In this document: piece by piece, positions 16,762-25,422 of the stretch | Position numbering within the stretch: position 1 is the stretch's first letter | Layout: each line of letters begins with the position of its first letter | Source of the DNA: Streptomyces sp. G-G2 | Lineage (GTDB): Bacteria; Actinomycetota; Actinomycetes; Streptomycetales; Streptomycetaceae | DNA length: 64,000 nt | Direction: 5' to 3' | Assembly (NCBI RefSeq): GCF_030063135.1 | Contig: NZ_JASISO010000035.1 | Location: forward strand, 26,107-90,106 | The notes under the pieces: model-generated | Database searches by the model: none | Told to the model about the DNA's origin: nothing | Seen by the model: only the letters and a program-made list of their open reading frames with translations | Program-made: the position numbers and the translations under genes

Positions 16762-16800
16762 CGTGGAGCCCCGCACCGTCATACGGTGCGGGGCTCCACG
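16762..16800. terminator. Perfect 18-bp hairpin terminator after the transglycosylase
   Basis: CGTGGAGCCCCGCACCGT and its exact complement flank a three-base loop, starting 15 bp after the stop codon. A very strong hairpin without a T tract. Confidence 0.88.
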
Positions 16801-16849
16801 CGTGTACCGTCGTCGAGGTGCGTAGGACGGGCGGGGGGAAAGGGACGAC

Positions 16850-18211
16850 ATGTCGAAGTGGGCAGGCTGGCTGGGCCGGCTCGGAACCAGGCTGAGCCAG
16901 GTCGAGGCGAAGCTGGACGAGCGCCGTGCCGAGGTCGAGGCGGAGACCAGCGGGACCGGGCGGGTGCCGTCCGCGGCCGCGGCCGGAACGGCGGGCGTGC
17001 CCGGGGCCGGTGGCGCTGTGGCTCCCGTCGCTCCGGTGGCGGACGCCGCCGCGGCCGGCTCGTCCGCCGCGCGCGGGCGTCCCGACCCGGTGAGCGTGGT
17101 GCCCTGGGGCATGCGGGTGGCCGCGGAGGTGTCCTGGAGGCTGCTGCTGGTCGCCGGGATGCTCTGGGTCGTGATGAAGGTGATCAGTGAAGTCCGCCTG
17201 GTCGTGCTGGCGTTCGCCGCAGCCCTGCTCGTCACGGCGCTGCTCCAGCCCTTCGTGGTCCGGCTGCGCAGACTGGGCCTGCCGCGCGGGCTTGCCACCG
17301 CCGTCACCGCGATCCTCGGCTTCGTGATCATCGGGCTGGTCGGCTGGTTCGTGGTCTGGCAGGTCATGGAGAACCTCGACCAGCTCTCGGCCCGGGTCCG
17401 GGACGGCATCGAAGAGCTGAAGCGGTGGGCGCTCAACAGCCCGTTCCACGTGACCGAGCAGCAGATCAACGACCTCGCCAAGAACCTCAGCGACACCATC
17501 GGCACCAACACCCAGGAGATCACCTCCGCCGGGCTCCAGGGCGTGACGGTGATGGTGGAGGTGCTGACGGGCATTCTGCTCGCCATGTTCTCGACCCTCT
17601 TCCTGCTGTACGACGGCAAGAAGATCTGGCAGTGGGTGCTGGGCCTGGTGCCCACCGCCGCGCGCGCCGGGGTGGCGGGCGCCGGTCCGCGCGCCTGGCG
17701 GACCCTGACCGCCTACGTGCGGGGCACGGTCCTCGTGGCGCTCATCGACGCCACCTTCATCGGCCTGGGCCTGTGGTTCCTCGACGTGACGATGGCGGTG
17801 CCGCTGGCCGTCTTCATCTTCCTGTTCGCCTTCATCCCGCTGGTCGGCGCGGTGGTCTCGGGCGCCCTCGCGGTGGTCGTCGCCCTGGTGACCCAGGGGC
17901 CGTTCACGGGCCTGATGGTGCTGGCCGTCGTCCTCGCCGTGCAGCAGATCGAGGGGCACGTCCTGCAGCCCTTCATCCTGGGGCGGGCGGTACGGGTGCA
18001 CCCGCTCGCGGTGGTGCTTTCGGTGGCGGCCGGCGGCATGATCGCCGGTATCGGGGGCGCTGTGGTCGCCGTACCGCTGGTCGCCGTCACCAACACGGTC
18101 GTCGGCTACCTGCGGGTGTACGCGCGGGAGCAGGACGCCCTCCTCGGGCCCGGCCCGCACGGCGCGACGGCCGTGGACCACGGGGGTGCCGAACAGGGGG
18201 AGCAGCGGTGA
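16850..18211 (+). CDS. AI-2E family (PerM/TqsA-like) membrane transporter
   Basis: 453 residues, ATG with GGGGGGAAAGGGA upstream. An N-terminal cytoplasmic stretch of about 95 residues is Ala/Gly-rich with a charged helix (SQVEAKLDERRAEVEAE). Eight or so hydrophobic segments follow, with the large soluble loop between the third and fourth helices (about 185-235) typical of this superfamily and the conserved late region FIPLVGAVVSG and GHVLQPFILGRAVRVHPL. Members export small molecules or act as Na+/H+ antiporters; the autoinducer-2 name does not imply that substrate. Its stop overlaps the next start by 4 bp. Confidence 0.9.
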   Translation: MSKWAGWLGRLGTRLSQVEAKLDERRAEVEAETSGTGRVPSAAAAGTAGVPGAGGAVAPVAPVADAAAAGSSAARGRPDPVSVVPWGMRVAAEVSWRLLLVAGMLWVVMKVISEVRLVVLAFAAALLVTALLQPFVVRLRRLGLPRGLATAVTAILGFVIIGLVGWFVVWQVMENLDQLSARVRDGIEELKRWALNSPFHVTEQQINDLAKNLSDTIGTNTQEITSAGLQGVTVMVEVLTGILLAMFSTLFLLYDGKKIWQWVLGLVPTAARAGVAGAGPRAWRTLTAYVRGTVLVALIDATFIGLGLWFLDVTMAVPLAVFIFLFAFIPLVGAVVSGALAVVVALVTQGPFTGLMVLAVVLAVQQIEGHVLQPFILGRAVRVHPLAVVLSVAAGGMIAGIGGAVVAVPLVAVTNTVVGYLRVYAREQDALLGPGPHGATAVDHGGAEQGEQR

Positions 18212-18924
18212 TATCGGAACCGGAGGCCGATGTCGGCTGGACCACCGAACTGGCGGACTCGTCCGGGCCGCCCCCCGCCGGTCCGCCCCCCGCCCCGGAG
18301 CGGAAGGAGGGCGGACGTCCCGGACGCGCCGGAGGCCTGCTCTGGGGCCTGGGCGGGGCCGCGCTCGCCTCGGCGCTCTGGGCGGGCGGACTGTACGCCC
18401 TCGGGGACCGGCCGGACGCGCCACCGATGGCCTACCAGCTGCCCGCGAAGATGTGCGACGCCCTGGAGGCCAAGGCGCTGAGCGCGGCCGTCGGGGACCT
18501 GACCAAGAGCGCGCCCGTGGACCAGAAGTCGGAGCGGCCGGTGCAGGACTGGGCGGTGTGCGGGAAGGACACCGGAGCGGACGGGGCCCTGCGCTACAAC
18601 GTCTGGGCGACGGTGGCGCTGCACAAGAAGACCGATCCGGGGCCCGAGTTCGACATCAGGAACCCCTGGCTGAGGGGTGAGACGGGGCCGGATCCGACCG
18701 CCGTACCGGAGCTGGGTGAACGCGCCCTGATGAGGTCGGCCTACGGCGCCACGGGACCGGAGCTGAGGGTGCTGGACGGCGGAGCGGTGTTCACGCTCTC
18801 GGTCTGGGTGATGGACGTGGCGAAGGGCAGCGGCGCCCCCGCCGGGACCATCGACTACGCCCCGATCGAGGCGGCGTTGATCGCCGACATGCGCGACATG
18901 ATGGCGGCCATGAAGAAGAAGTGA
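18208..18924 (+). CDS. Membrane-anchored protein of unknown function
   Basis: 238 residues, GTG 18208 overlapping the stop of the AI-2E-family gene (GTGA), with GGGGGAGC upstream, so it is translationally coupled. A Pro-rich cytoplasmic N-terminus (about 45 residues) precedes one transmembrane helix (LLWGLGGAALASALWAGGLY), then a roughly 160-residue extracellular domain with two Cys (KMCDALEA and WAVCGKDTG). This DUF3558-like layout (anchor plus single disulfide domain) is common in actinobacteria, but I cannot name the family. Coupling suggests a partner of the transporter. Confidence 0.8.
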   Translation: MISEPEADVGWTTELADSSGPPPAGPPPAPERKEGGRPGRAGGLLWGLGGAALASALWAGGLYALGDRPDAPPMAYQLPAKMCDALEAKALSAAVGDLTKSAPVDQKSERPVQDWAVCGKDTGADGALRYNVWATVALHKKTDPGPEFDIRNPWLRGETGPDPTAVPELGERALMRSAYGATGPELRVLDGGAVFTLSVWVMDVAKGSGAPAGTIDYAPIEAALIADMRDMMAAMKKK

Positions 18925-19005
18925 GCGGCGCGGCGCGCCCGGAACGTGAGCGGCCGCCTCGGAACGGAGCGGCCGCCGGAAGGTGGGCGGCCGCGCCGCA
19001 GCGCA

Positions 19006-19047
19006 CGAAGGGCCCCGCTGCCGTGGTGACGGCGGCGGGGCCCTTCG
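19006..19047. terminator. Bidirectional hairpin between convergent genes
   Basis: An 18-bp stem with one G-T pair (left arm CGAAGGGCCCCGCTGCCG) and a TGGTGA loop lies between the stop codons of the rightward membrane-protein gene and the leftward ahpD gene, and can serve both. Confidence 0.82.
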
Positions 19048-19085
19048 CTGGTGCTCGCGCGGGTGGCGCGGGTCTTCGGGTGGTA

Positions 19086-19634
19086 CTACTCGGCGGCGCC
19101 GGCCGCGTCGAGGGCCGCTTCCGCGTCGAGGGTGACCGCGACGGCCTGGATCACCGAGGCGATTTTGAAGGCCTCCTGGATGGTCTCGCGGTCGACCCCG
19201 GCCTTGCGCAGGACCTGCTCGTGCGAGTCCAGGCACTGGCCGCAGCCGTTGATCGCGGAGACCGCGAGCGACCACAGTTCGAAGTCGATCTTCTCGACGC
19301 CCGGGTTGCCGATGACGTTCATCCGCAGGCCCGCCCGCAGCGTGCCGTACTCCGGGTCGGAGAGCAGGTGCCGGGTGCGGTAGAAGACGTTGTTCATCGC
19401 CATGATCGCGGCGGCGGACTTGGCGGCGGTGTAGGCCTCCGCCGACAGGTTCGCCTTCGCCTCGGGCTCCAGCTCACGCAGGACGCGCGGGGAGCGGGCG
19501 GCGATCGCGCAGGACAGGACCGTGCCCCACAGCTGCTGCTGCGGGAGGTCGCTGTTGCCGATGACCGAGCCGAGGTTCAGCTTCAGGTCCTTGGCGAAGT
19601 CCGGTACGGCGGCCTTCAGCGTGTCGAGGGACAC
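19086..19634 (-). CDS. ahpD: Alkyl hydroperoxide reductase AhpD (alkylhydroperoxidase)
   Basis: 182 residues, GTG start three bases after the ahpC stop, so translationally linked. The active-site motif INGCGQCLDSHE contains the CxxC plus His of the AhpD/CMD fold, and MAMNNVFYRTRHLL supplies the proton-relay region. AhpD reduces oxidised AhpC (in mycobacteria through lipoamide-linked electron transfer), replacing AhpF. Length matches the family. Expression is expected to be OxyR-controlled because oxyR is divergent from ahpC. Confidence 0.95.
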   Translation of the reverse strand: MSLDTLKAAVPDFAKDLKLNLGSVIGNSDLPQQQLWGTVLSCAIAARSPRVLRELEPEAKANLSAEAYTAAKSAAAIMAMNNVFYRTRHLLSDPEYGTLRAGLRMNVIGNPGVEKIDFELWSLAVSAINGCGQCLDSHEQVLRKAGVDRETIQEAFKIASVIQAVAVTLDAEAALDAAGAAE

Positions 19635-19637
19635 GGG

Positions 19638-20192
19638 TCACTCACCGGCCAGGAGGGTGCCCGCGTCGAGGGTGCCCTCGCCCTTGTTCCAGTTGCAGGG
19701 GCACAGCTCGTCGGTCTGCAGGGCGTCGAGGACCCGCAGGACCTCCTTGGGGTTGCGGCCCACGGAACCGGCGGTCACCATCGTGAACTGGATCTCGTTG
19801 TTCTGGTCGACGATGAAGACCGCGCGCTGCGCGAAGCCGTCCTCGCCCTGCACGCCACAGGCCTGCATGAGCTCGTGCTTGGAGTCGGCCAGCATCGGGA
19901 AGGGCAGGTCACGCAGGTCGGCGTGGTCCTTGCGCCAGGCGTGGTGGACGAACTCGGAGTCGCCGGAGACGCCGAGGACCTGGGCGTCGCGGTCCTGGAA
20001 CTCCTCGTTCAGCTTGCCGAAGGCGGCGATCTCGGTCGGGCAGACGAAGGTGAAGTCCTTCGGCCAGAAGAACACCACGCGCCACTTGCCCTCATAGGTC
20101 TTGTGGTCGATCTGGGCGAACTCGCTACCGGCCTCCAGGGAGACACAGGCGGTCAGATCATACGAGGGGAACTTGTCACCGACAGTGAGCAC
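19638..20192 (-). CDS. ahpC: Alkyl hydroperoxide reductase subunit C (2-Cys peroxiredoxin)
   Basis: 184 residues from the GTG at complement 20192, chosen because GGAG lies five bases upstream; a GTG at 20198 would abut that GGAG. The peroxidatic Cys is in DFTFVCPTEIAAF (about residue 45-57), with the supporting Arg in the FAQRAVFIVD region; the resolving Cys is in DELCPCNW near the C-terminus, giving the Cys-rich end typical of mycobacterial-type AhpC. It reduces H2O2, organic peroxides and peroxynitrite. First gene of ahpCD, divergent from oxyR. Confidence 0.95.
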   Translation of the reverse strand: MLTVGDKFPSYDLTACVSLEAGSEFAQIDHKTYEGKWRVVFFWPKDFTFVCPTEIAAFGKLNEEFQDRDAQVLGVSGDSEFVHHAWRKDHADLRDLPFPMLADSKHELMQACGVQGEDGFAQRAVFIVDQNNEIQFTMVTAGSVGRNPKEVLRVLDALQTDELCPCNWNKGEGTLDAGTLLAGE

Positions 20193-20308
20193 GCGCACTC
20201 CAAGTGGATGGGAAAGTTGCCTTTTTGGGGGCTTTCCAAGGGGGTTGGACGGATCTCACATGCTGGCACACCTGGATTGATTACAGAAATAGCTACTCTT
20301 GTGCTGGG

Positions 20309-20327
20309 TGATCGGAAGTACCTATCA
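20309..20327. promoter_or_regulatory. Candidate OxyR/LysR-type binding site
   Basis: TGATCGGAAGTACCTATCA has the T-N11-A dyad of LysR-type sites (TGAT and ATCA arms) and lies 31 bp upstream of the oxyR start in the ahpC-oxyR intergenic region. A nearby AATAG at 20289-20293 could form a further half-site. The assignment rests on symmetry and position. Confidence 0.5.
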
Positions 20328-20357
20328 GTGGCTGCCAGTAATAGGGGAGCGAAGGGC

Positions 20358-21347
20358 ATGGCGAAGAACGGCACGCAGGGCGGGGTGGCCGGTGGCGCGA
20401 AGGGTGGTGCCAAGAGTGGCGCGAAACAGCCCACCCTCGCGCAGCTGCGTGCTTTCGCGGCCGTCGCGGAGCACCTGCACTTCCGGGACGCGGCCGCCGC
20501 CATCGGCATGAGCCAGCCCGCCCTGTCCGGGGCGGTCTCCGCCCTGGAGGAAGCCGTCGGCGTCCAGCTGCTGGAGCGCACCACCCGCAAGGTGCTGCTC
20601 TCGCCGGCCGGTGAGCGGATCGCGGCCCGCGCGAAGCTCGTCCTGGAGGCGATGGGCGGGCTGCTGGAGGAGGCCGAGGCGGTACGGGCCCCCTTCACCG
20701 GGGTGCTGCGGCTCGGGGTGATCCCCACCGTGGCCCCCTACCTGCTGCCGACCGTGCTCGGCCTCTTCCAGCGCCGCTACCCGCTGATGGACCTCCAGGT
20801 GCACGAGGAGCAGACGTCCTCCCTGCTGGACGGACTGGCGGCCGGGCGCCTCGACCTGCTGTTGCTCGCGGTGCCGCTCGGAGTCCCCGGGGTCACCGAA
20901 CTGCCGCTCTTCGACGAGGACTTCGTCCTGCTCGCGCCGCGCGAACACCCGCTGGCGGGGCGCCGGGACATTCCGCGCGAGGAACTGCGCGGACTGCGGC
21001 TGCTGCTCCTCGACGAGGGCCACTGCCTGCGCGACCAGGCCCTCGACATCTGCCGCGAGGCCGGCCGGCCGGAAGGCGCGGACGTCACCACGACCGCCGC
21101 CGGACTCTCCACCCTGGTCCAGCTCGTCGCGGGCGGCCTGGGCGTCACCCTGCTGCCGCGCACCGCGCTGCGGCTGGAGACCACCCGCAACGAGTACCTC
21201 GCCACCGGGTACTTCGCCGAGCCCGCGCCCTCCCGCCGGATCGCACTGGCGATGCGAACGGGAACGGCCCGCGCGCAGGAGTTCGGGGCGATCGCGCACG
21301 CGCTGCGCCAAGCGGTCCGCCCGCTCCCGGTCTGGCCCACCGAATAG
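20358..21347 (+). CDS. oxyR: Hydrogen-peroxide-sensing LysR-type regulator OxyR
   Basis: 329 residues, ATG 20358 with AGGGGAG upstream. An unusual Gly/Ala/Lys-rich tail of about 24 residues (with GAK repeats) precedes the LysR helix-turn-helix (TLAQLRAFAAVAEHLHFRDA, then MSQPALSGAVSALEE). The effector domain carries the redox-disulfide pair of OxyR in DEGHCLRDQALDIC, matching E. coli Cys199 and Cys208. Divergent from ahpC-ahpD, the classical actinobacterial arrangement; it should activate ahpC on oxidation and regulate itself. Confidence 0.95.
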   Translation: MAKNGTQGGVAGGAKGGAKSGAKQPTLAQLRAFAAVAEHLHFRDAAAAIGMSQPALSGAVSALEEAVGVQLLERTTRKVLLSPAGERIAARAKLVLEAMGGLLEEAEAVRAPFTGVLRLGVIPTVAPYLLPTVLGLFQRRYPLMDLQVHEEQTSSLLDGLAAGRLDLLLLAVPLGVPGVTELPLFDEDFVLLAPREHPLAGRRDIPREELRGLRLLLLDEGHCLRDQALDICREAGRPEGADVTTTAAGLSTLVQLVAGGLGVTLLPRTALRLETTRNEYLATGYFAEPAPSRRIALAMRTGTARAQEFGAIAHALRQAVRPLPVWPTE

Positions 21348-21386
21348 GGCCGCCGGGGGGCGGCGTACGTCCGCACGGGGCCGGGA

Positions 21387-23792
21387 CTACTCGGTGCGCA
21401 GGCCGTCCGGGCGCATCATCCGCAGCATCGGCGGCAGGCTGAGCAGCGTCACCAGGGCGACCAGGCCGCCGCCCGCCCCGGCCATCGCCAGGACCGCGCT
21501 CCACTCGATGACCGGCGACAGCCCCGTCATCCGCAGCAGTACCGCGCCCAGCGCCAGGCCCACCCCGGTGGCCAGGACCAGGGCCAGCGCGATCGGCACC
21601 GCCGTCTGCCACAGCACCGACAGGCACAGGGTGCCCCGCCGGGTGCCGAGGGCCACCAGCGAGGACAGCAGCCTCCTGCGCTCGCGGAGCTGCTCCAGCT
21701 GCGCGACCAGCAGGCTCAGCCCGATCAGCACCAGGACCAGCACGGAGCCGATGTACAGCCCGGCCCGGATCGCGCCGTACTGGCCGTCGGTCTTCGAGAA
21801 CTTGAGGGTGGCCGCGGTGGCGAGCGGATCCGCCTGGTAGGCGGCGGTACGTACGTTGTCCAGGGCGTCCGGCACCGCCGGGTCGAGGCGGACGTACACG
21901 ATCGCGAAGACCGACGAGGCGTCGACCGCGGGCGCGGCGGACGGGGTGACCAGCACGCCGGTGCGCAGCTCGCCGTCCGGGTCCCGGCGGACGGCCGCCG
22001 ACCGGGCGCCCGCCGGAACGGTCCATTCGACCGGGTCGGGCGCGTCCTGGTAGCCGGTCGCGCCCGCGAGGAGCTGGTCGCCGGGCTTCGCGAGGGGCCC
22101 CTCCGGCACCTGTTCCGCCAGGGCGCCGCCGCCCGTCAGGACGAAGGAGTCGCCCTCCACGCAGGAGCCGAGATCCGCGACCTCGCGCAGCGCCTCGCAG
22201 GAGCCCACGGTGATCTGCACCACCGGGTCCTCGGTGGACGCCGCGGCGCGGGCCCCGGCGGATCTCCCGGCAGCGGGATCCGGGGTCCGCTTCTCGGGGG
22301 ACGCGGGGAATCTGGTCAGGGCGATGGTCCGGCGCACGCCCTCGGCCGAGGACAGCTTCGCGGCGAGGTCCTCGATCCGGTCGTTCGCGCCGGGCTGCGC
22401 GTGGGTGATCACCGCCATCTCGGCCCGCGCCGGATCCGCGCCGGTGAGTTCGGTGTAGGTGGACTCGCTTCCCGCGAAGAGGACTTGCAGGGCGATGGCC
22501 CCGGCGACCGCGACCGCGATGCCGTTGACCAGCCGCGCCGCGGTCCCGCTGCCGACCTGCAAGCGGCGTACCGCGAGCTGCCAGGAGACGGGGCCGCCGG
22601 AGAGCCGCGAGACGCTGCGCTCCACCAGCCAGGGCAGCACGGCGGTGATGCCCAGGAGCAGCAGTACGACCCCGGCGCCCACCTGCCACGGGTTGAAGAC
22701 CCCCGGGTCGTCGGTGCCGCGCGCCGCCAGGGGTGAGAGCAGGGCCGCCCCGGCGAGGGTGGGCAGCACCCGCCACCAGGTCCGTCGCCGGGCGGACTTG
22801 GCGGCGCGTACGACGCCCAGCGGTTCGATGACCACACCGCGCAGGGTGGCCAGGGTGACCGCGACGGACAGCAGCGGTACGGCGACCGCGACGAGCGCGG
22901 CCAGCCAGGGGCTCGGGTCGAGGTCGGCGGGGAAGACGCTGCGCCTGCCCAGGGCGACGCTGGCGACGAGCTGCCGGGAGACCAGGAAGAAGAGGGTGCC
23001 GAGGGCCAGGCCGAGCACGGATCCGGCGAGCGCCTCGCCCGCGGCGATCCGGCGGGTCATCCGGCTGTCGGCGCCGACCAGGCGGAGCGCGGCGAGACGG
23101 CGGTCGCGCTGTTCGCCGCCGAAGCGGACGGCGGCCGCGATGAAGACGGTGACCGGCAGCAGCAGGGCGACGAAGGTGAGGAGGACCAGCAGGGACAGCA
23201 CCGGGTCCAGCTGGTCGGGTTCGTCGTCGGTGCCGAAGGCGTCGTAGCGCAGGGCCCGGTCGTAGCGCGCGCCGTCGTTGCGGAGGGCGTCGTTGCCCGC
23301 GTAGAAGAACAGCTCGCCCGGCCCGATCAGGCCCGCGTCGCCGATGATGCCGACGACCTTCCCCTCGAAGCGCGGGCGCAGCCGCTCGCCCTCGTCCGAC
23401 GTCAGGAGCGCGTCCAGGGCGGGGGAGAGGGCCAGTTCGCCCGGGCCGGGGAGCCGGGTGAGGCCGGGCGGGGCGGGGGCGTCGGGGCCCTCGGCCTTGA
23501 CGAAGGCGCCGTCGATGGACGTGTGGTGGTAGTCCTGCCCGGCGCGGGCGATGAGGAAGGTGCCCGGGCCGGGCTGCCCCGGTCCGCTCAGGGACATCCG
23601 GGCGCGGGCGTCGCCGCGGTCGTTGCGCGCCGTCAGCGCGCTCGGGAGCGCGGCGGTGACCAGGAGCAGGGCGACGCCGAGGCCGACGCCGACCCCGGTG
23701 AGCAGGGTGCGGGTCCAGCCCTGGCGGCCACCCGTGAGTGCGAACCGGGCCCCCATGAGGAGGTCGCGCGTCCAGCCGCGGGCGGCGCTCAT
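21387..23792 (-). CDS. ABC transporter permease, FtsX/MacB type, large
   Basis: 801 residues. ATG at complement 23792 overlaps the ATPase stop by 4 bp (ATGA). One N-terminal helix, a periplasm-side domain of roughly 150 residues, then blocks of three to four helices in two FtsX-like repeats (about 215-400 and 690-801), with another extracellular domain between. The pattern LVLLTFVALLLPVTVFIAAA and the later VLVLVLIGLSLLVAQ resemble the two FtsX cores fused in one chain, so a single polypeptide may supply the complete permease. Such systems act in peptide-antibiotic resistance or as mechanotransmitters. Third gene of a PadR-ATPase-permease operon. Confidence 0.9.
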   Translation of the reverse strand: MSAARGWTRDLLMGARFALTGGRQGWTRTLLTGVGVGLGVALLLVTAALPSALTARNDRGDARARMSLSGPGQPGPGTFLIARAGQDYHHTSIDGAFVKAEGPDAPAPPGLTRLPGPGELALSPALDALLTSDEGERLRPRFEGKVVGIIGDAGLIGPGELFFYAGNDALRNDGARYDRALRYDAFGTDDEPDQLDPVLSLLVLLTFVALLLPVTVFIAAAVRFGGEQRDRRLAALRLVGADSRMTRRIAAGEALAGSVLGLALGTLFFLVSRQLVASVALGRRSVFPADLDPSPWLAALVAVAVPLLSVAVTLATLRGVVIEPLGVVRAAKSARRRTWWRVLPTLAGAALLSPLAARGTDDPGVFNPWQVGAGVVLLLLGITAVLPWLVERSVSRLSGGPVSWQLAVRRLQVGSGTAARLVNGIAVAVAGAIALQVLFAGSESTYTELTGADPARAEMAVITHAQPGANDRIEDLAAKLSSAEGVRRTIALTRFPASPEKRTPDPAAGRSAGARAAASTEDPVVQITVGSCEALREVADLGSCVEGDSFVLTGGGALAEQVPEGPLAKPGDQLLAGATGYQDAPDPVEWTVPAGARSAAVRRDPDGELRTGVLVTPSAAPAVDASSVFAIVYVRLDPAVPDALDNVRTAAYQADPLATAATLKFSKTDGQYGAIRAGLYIGSVLVLVLIGLSLLVAQLEQLRERRRLLSSLVALGTRRGTLCLSVLWQTAVPIALALVLATGVGLALGAVLLRMTGLSPVIEWSAVLAMAGAGGGLVALVTLLSLPPMLRMMRPDGLRTE

Positions 23793-24475
23793 ACGACCTG
23801 CTCCACGTCCCGGGACGTGCCGTCGCGTACGACGATCTCGCGGTCGGAGTAGGCGGCGACCCGGGTCTCGTGCGTGACCAGGACGACGGCGGTGCTGGAG
23901 GCCCGGGCGGCCTCGGTGAGGAGCTGCATCACCAGTTCGCCGTTGAGGGAGTCGAGGGCGCCGGTGGGCTCGTCGGCGAAGACCACCCGGGGGTTGGTGA
24001 CCAGGGCGCGGGCCACGGCGACGCGCTGGCCCTGGCCGCCGCTGACCTCTCCGGGGCGGCTGGCCCGTACGTCGTCCACCTCCAGCCGGGTCATCCACTG
24101 GAGGGCGGTCGCCTCGGCCTGCTTGCGCTTGACCCCGTTCAGGCGCAGCGGCAGGGCGACGTTCTCCACGCAGGTCAGTTCGGGGACGAGCTGCCCGAAC
24201 TGGAAGACGAAGCCGAACTCGCTGCGGCGCAGGGCGCTGCGCCGGGCGTCGTCCATGGCGGACAGCTCGCGTCCGGCGTAGGTGATGGTGCCCGCGTCGG
24301 GCCGGACGATCCCGGCCAGGCAGTGCAGCAGCGTGGACTTGCCGGACCCGGAGGGTCCCATGACGGCGACCACCTCGCCGGGGTGGATGGAGAACTCGGC
24401 GTCGGTCAGGGCGGCGGTGGAGCCGTAGGACTTGCAGAGGCCCTCGGCGCTGAGGAGCGAGCCGTCGGGTATCAC
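23789..24475 (-). CDS. ABC transporter ATP-binding protein, LolD/MacB type
   Basis: 228 residues, GTG start overlapping the PadR stop by 4 bp. Walker A GPSGSGKSTLLH, Q-loop FVFQFGQLV, signature VSGGQGQRVAVARAL, Walker B VVFADEPTGALD and H-loop VLVTHE are all present. The sequence groups with the MacB/LolD/SalX ATPases that pair with FtsX-like permeases. It should energise the adjacent permease; with the upstream PadR gene it forms an overlapped three-gene operon. Confidence 0.95.
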   Translation of the reverse strand: MIPDGSLLSAEGLCKSYGSTAALTDAEFSIHPGEVVAVMGPSGSGKSTLLHCLAGIVRPDAGTITYAGRELSAMDDARRSALRRSEFGFVFQFGQLVPELTCVENVALPLRLNGVKRKQAEATALQWMTRLEVDDVRASRPGEVSGGQGQRVAVARALVTNPRVVFADEPTGALDSLNGELVMQLLTEAARASSTAVVLVTHETRVAAYSDREIVVRDGTSRDVEQVV

Positions 24476-24996
24476 GGGCGGACCTCTCCGGCGAGCTGGT
24501 CCAGCCGGGCCGCGGCCAGCTCCAGCCAGCGCAGGTCTGCTTCCAGGTGGAAGAGGGCGTGGTCGCAGATCAGCTGGTCGGCGAGGTCGCCCTTGCGCTT
24601 GCGGCTGGTCAGCAGGCGCATCATGCGCAGGTGTTCGGCGCGCTGGGTGTCGAGGAGCCGCTCGGCGCTGCGGCCGGTGAGCAGGGCCAGGACGACCTTG
24701 GTGTAGAGGGTCGAGTGGAGGTACGGCTCGGGCTTCTCGGGCTGGGCGAGCCAGGTCTCGACGTCGGTGATCCCGGCGCCGGTGATGGCGTACCGCTTGC
24801 GGTCAGGGCCGCAGCCGCTCTCGATGCGGTCGACCTCGACGAGGCCGTTCTTCAGTAGCCGGGACATGGTCGAGTAGACCTGCCCGTAGGCGAGCGGGCG
24901 GTCGTGGCCGAACTTCTCGTCGAAGGCGCGCTTGAGGTCGTAACCGTGGCGCGGGCCGGCCTCCAGGAGACCGAGCAGGGTGTGACCGATGGACAT
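24472..24996 (-). CDS. PadR-family transcriptional repressor of the ABC operon
   Basis: 174 residues, ATG at complement 24996. Winged helix-turn-helix at residues about 1-80 (LLGLLEAGPRHGYDLKRAFD, then YGQVYSTMSRLLKNGLVE), followed by the Vir_C-like helical dimerisation domain. There is no strong ribosome binding site, and a 32-bp dyad lies 8 bp upstream, so the transcript may be leaderless or have a very short leader. PadR genes placed before FtsX-type ABC genes usually autorepress and sense the exported compound. Confidence 0.93.
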   Translation of the reverse strand: MSIGHTLLGLLEAGPRHGYDLKRAFDEKFGHDRPLAYGQVYSTMSRLLKNGLVEVDRIESGCGPDRKRYAITGAGITDVETWLAQPEKPEPYLHSTLYTKVVLALLTGRSAERLLDTQRAEHLRMMRLLTSRKRKGDLADQLICDHALFHLEADLRWLELAAARLDQLAGEVRP

Positions 24997-25004
24997 GGGC
25001 GGGA

Positions 25005-25036
25005 CTCTACCTGCGGTGTATACACACGGTGTAGAG
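25005..25036. promoter_or_regulatory. PadR operator dyad upstream of the ABC operon
   Basis: A nested dyad shares one centre: outer CTCTAC/GTAGAG (25005-25010 and 25031-25036) and inner palindrome GTGTATACAC (25016-25025). It lies 8-40 bp before the PadR start, where it would cover the promoter. PadR regulators bind AT-cored dyads of this size. Binding by the adjacent PadR is inferred. Confidence 0.8.
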
Positions 25037-25140
25037 AGGGGAGCGGGGAGGGGTGTGGGGGAGGGGGTGTGGGGGAGGGGCCCCGCTGGACACGGGAACG
25101 CCCCCGGCCTGGTGGGCCGGGGGCGCGGGTCGGGCTCGGG

Positions 25141-25422
25141 CTACTCGGGGGCGGACTTCGGAGGGCGGCCGCGGCGGGGCATCGGGCCCGGCGCGGACGG
25201 GAGCCGTCCGGACTCGGCGAGTGCGCGGCGCAGCAGGAACTCGATCTGCGCGTTGGCGCTGCGCAGTTCGTCTCCCGCCCAGCGGGCGAGCGCGTCGTAC
25301 ACCTGCGGATCGAGCCGCAGCAGCACCTGCTTGCGCGCCGGGCGCCGGGCGGGGCCGGTGGCCGCCGCGGGCCGCTCGTCCTCGCCGGGCCCGTCGGGGG
25401 CCGTCGGCTCGCCGCCCGTCAT
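25141..25422 (-). CDS. Small ribbon-helix-helix (Arc-type) protein
   Basis: 93 residues. ATG at complement 25422 overlaps the SPFH stop (TGATG), so the two are translationally coupled. Residues about 27-72 (KQVLLRLDPQVYDALARWAG, then SANAQIEFLLRRALAESGR) match the Arc/MetJ ribbon-helix-helix: one beta strand and two helices with the SxNxxIE/FLL pattern. The tails are Pro/Ala-rich and the C-terminus (PRRGRPPKS) looks like an AT-hook. A DNA-binding dimer, possibly the autoregulator of its own operon. Confidence 0.82.
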   Translation of the reverse strand: MTGGEPTAPDGPGEDERPAAATGPARRPARKQVLLRLDPQVYDALARWAGDELRSANAQIEFLLRRALAESGRLPSAPGPMPRRGRPPKSAPE

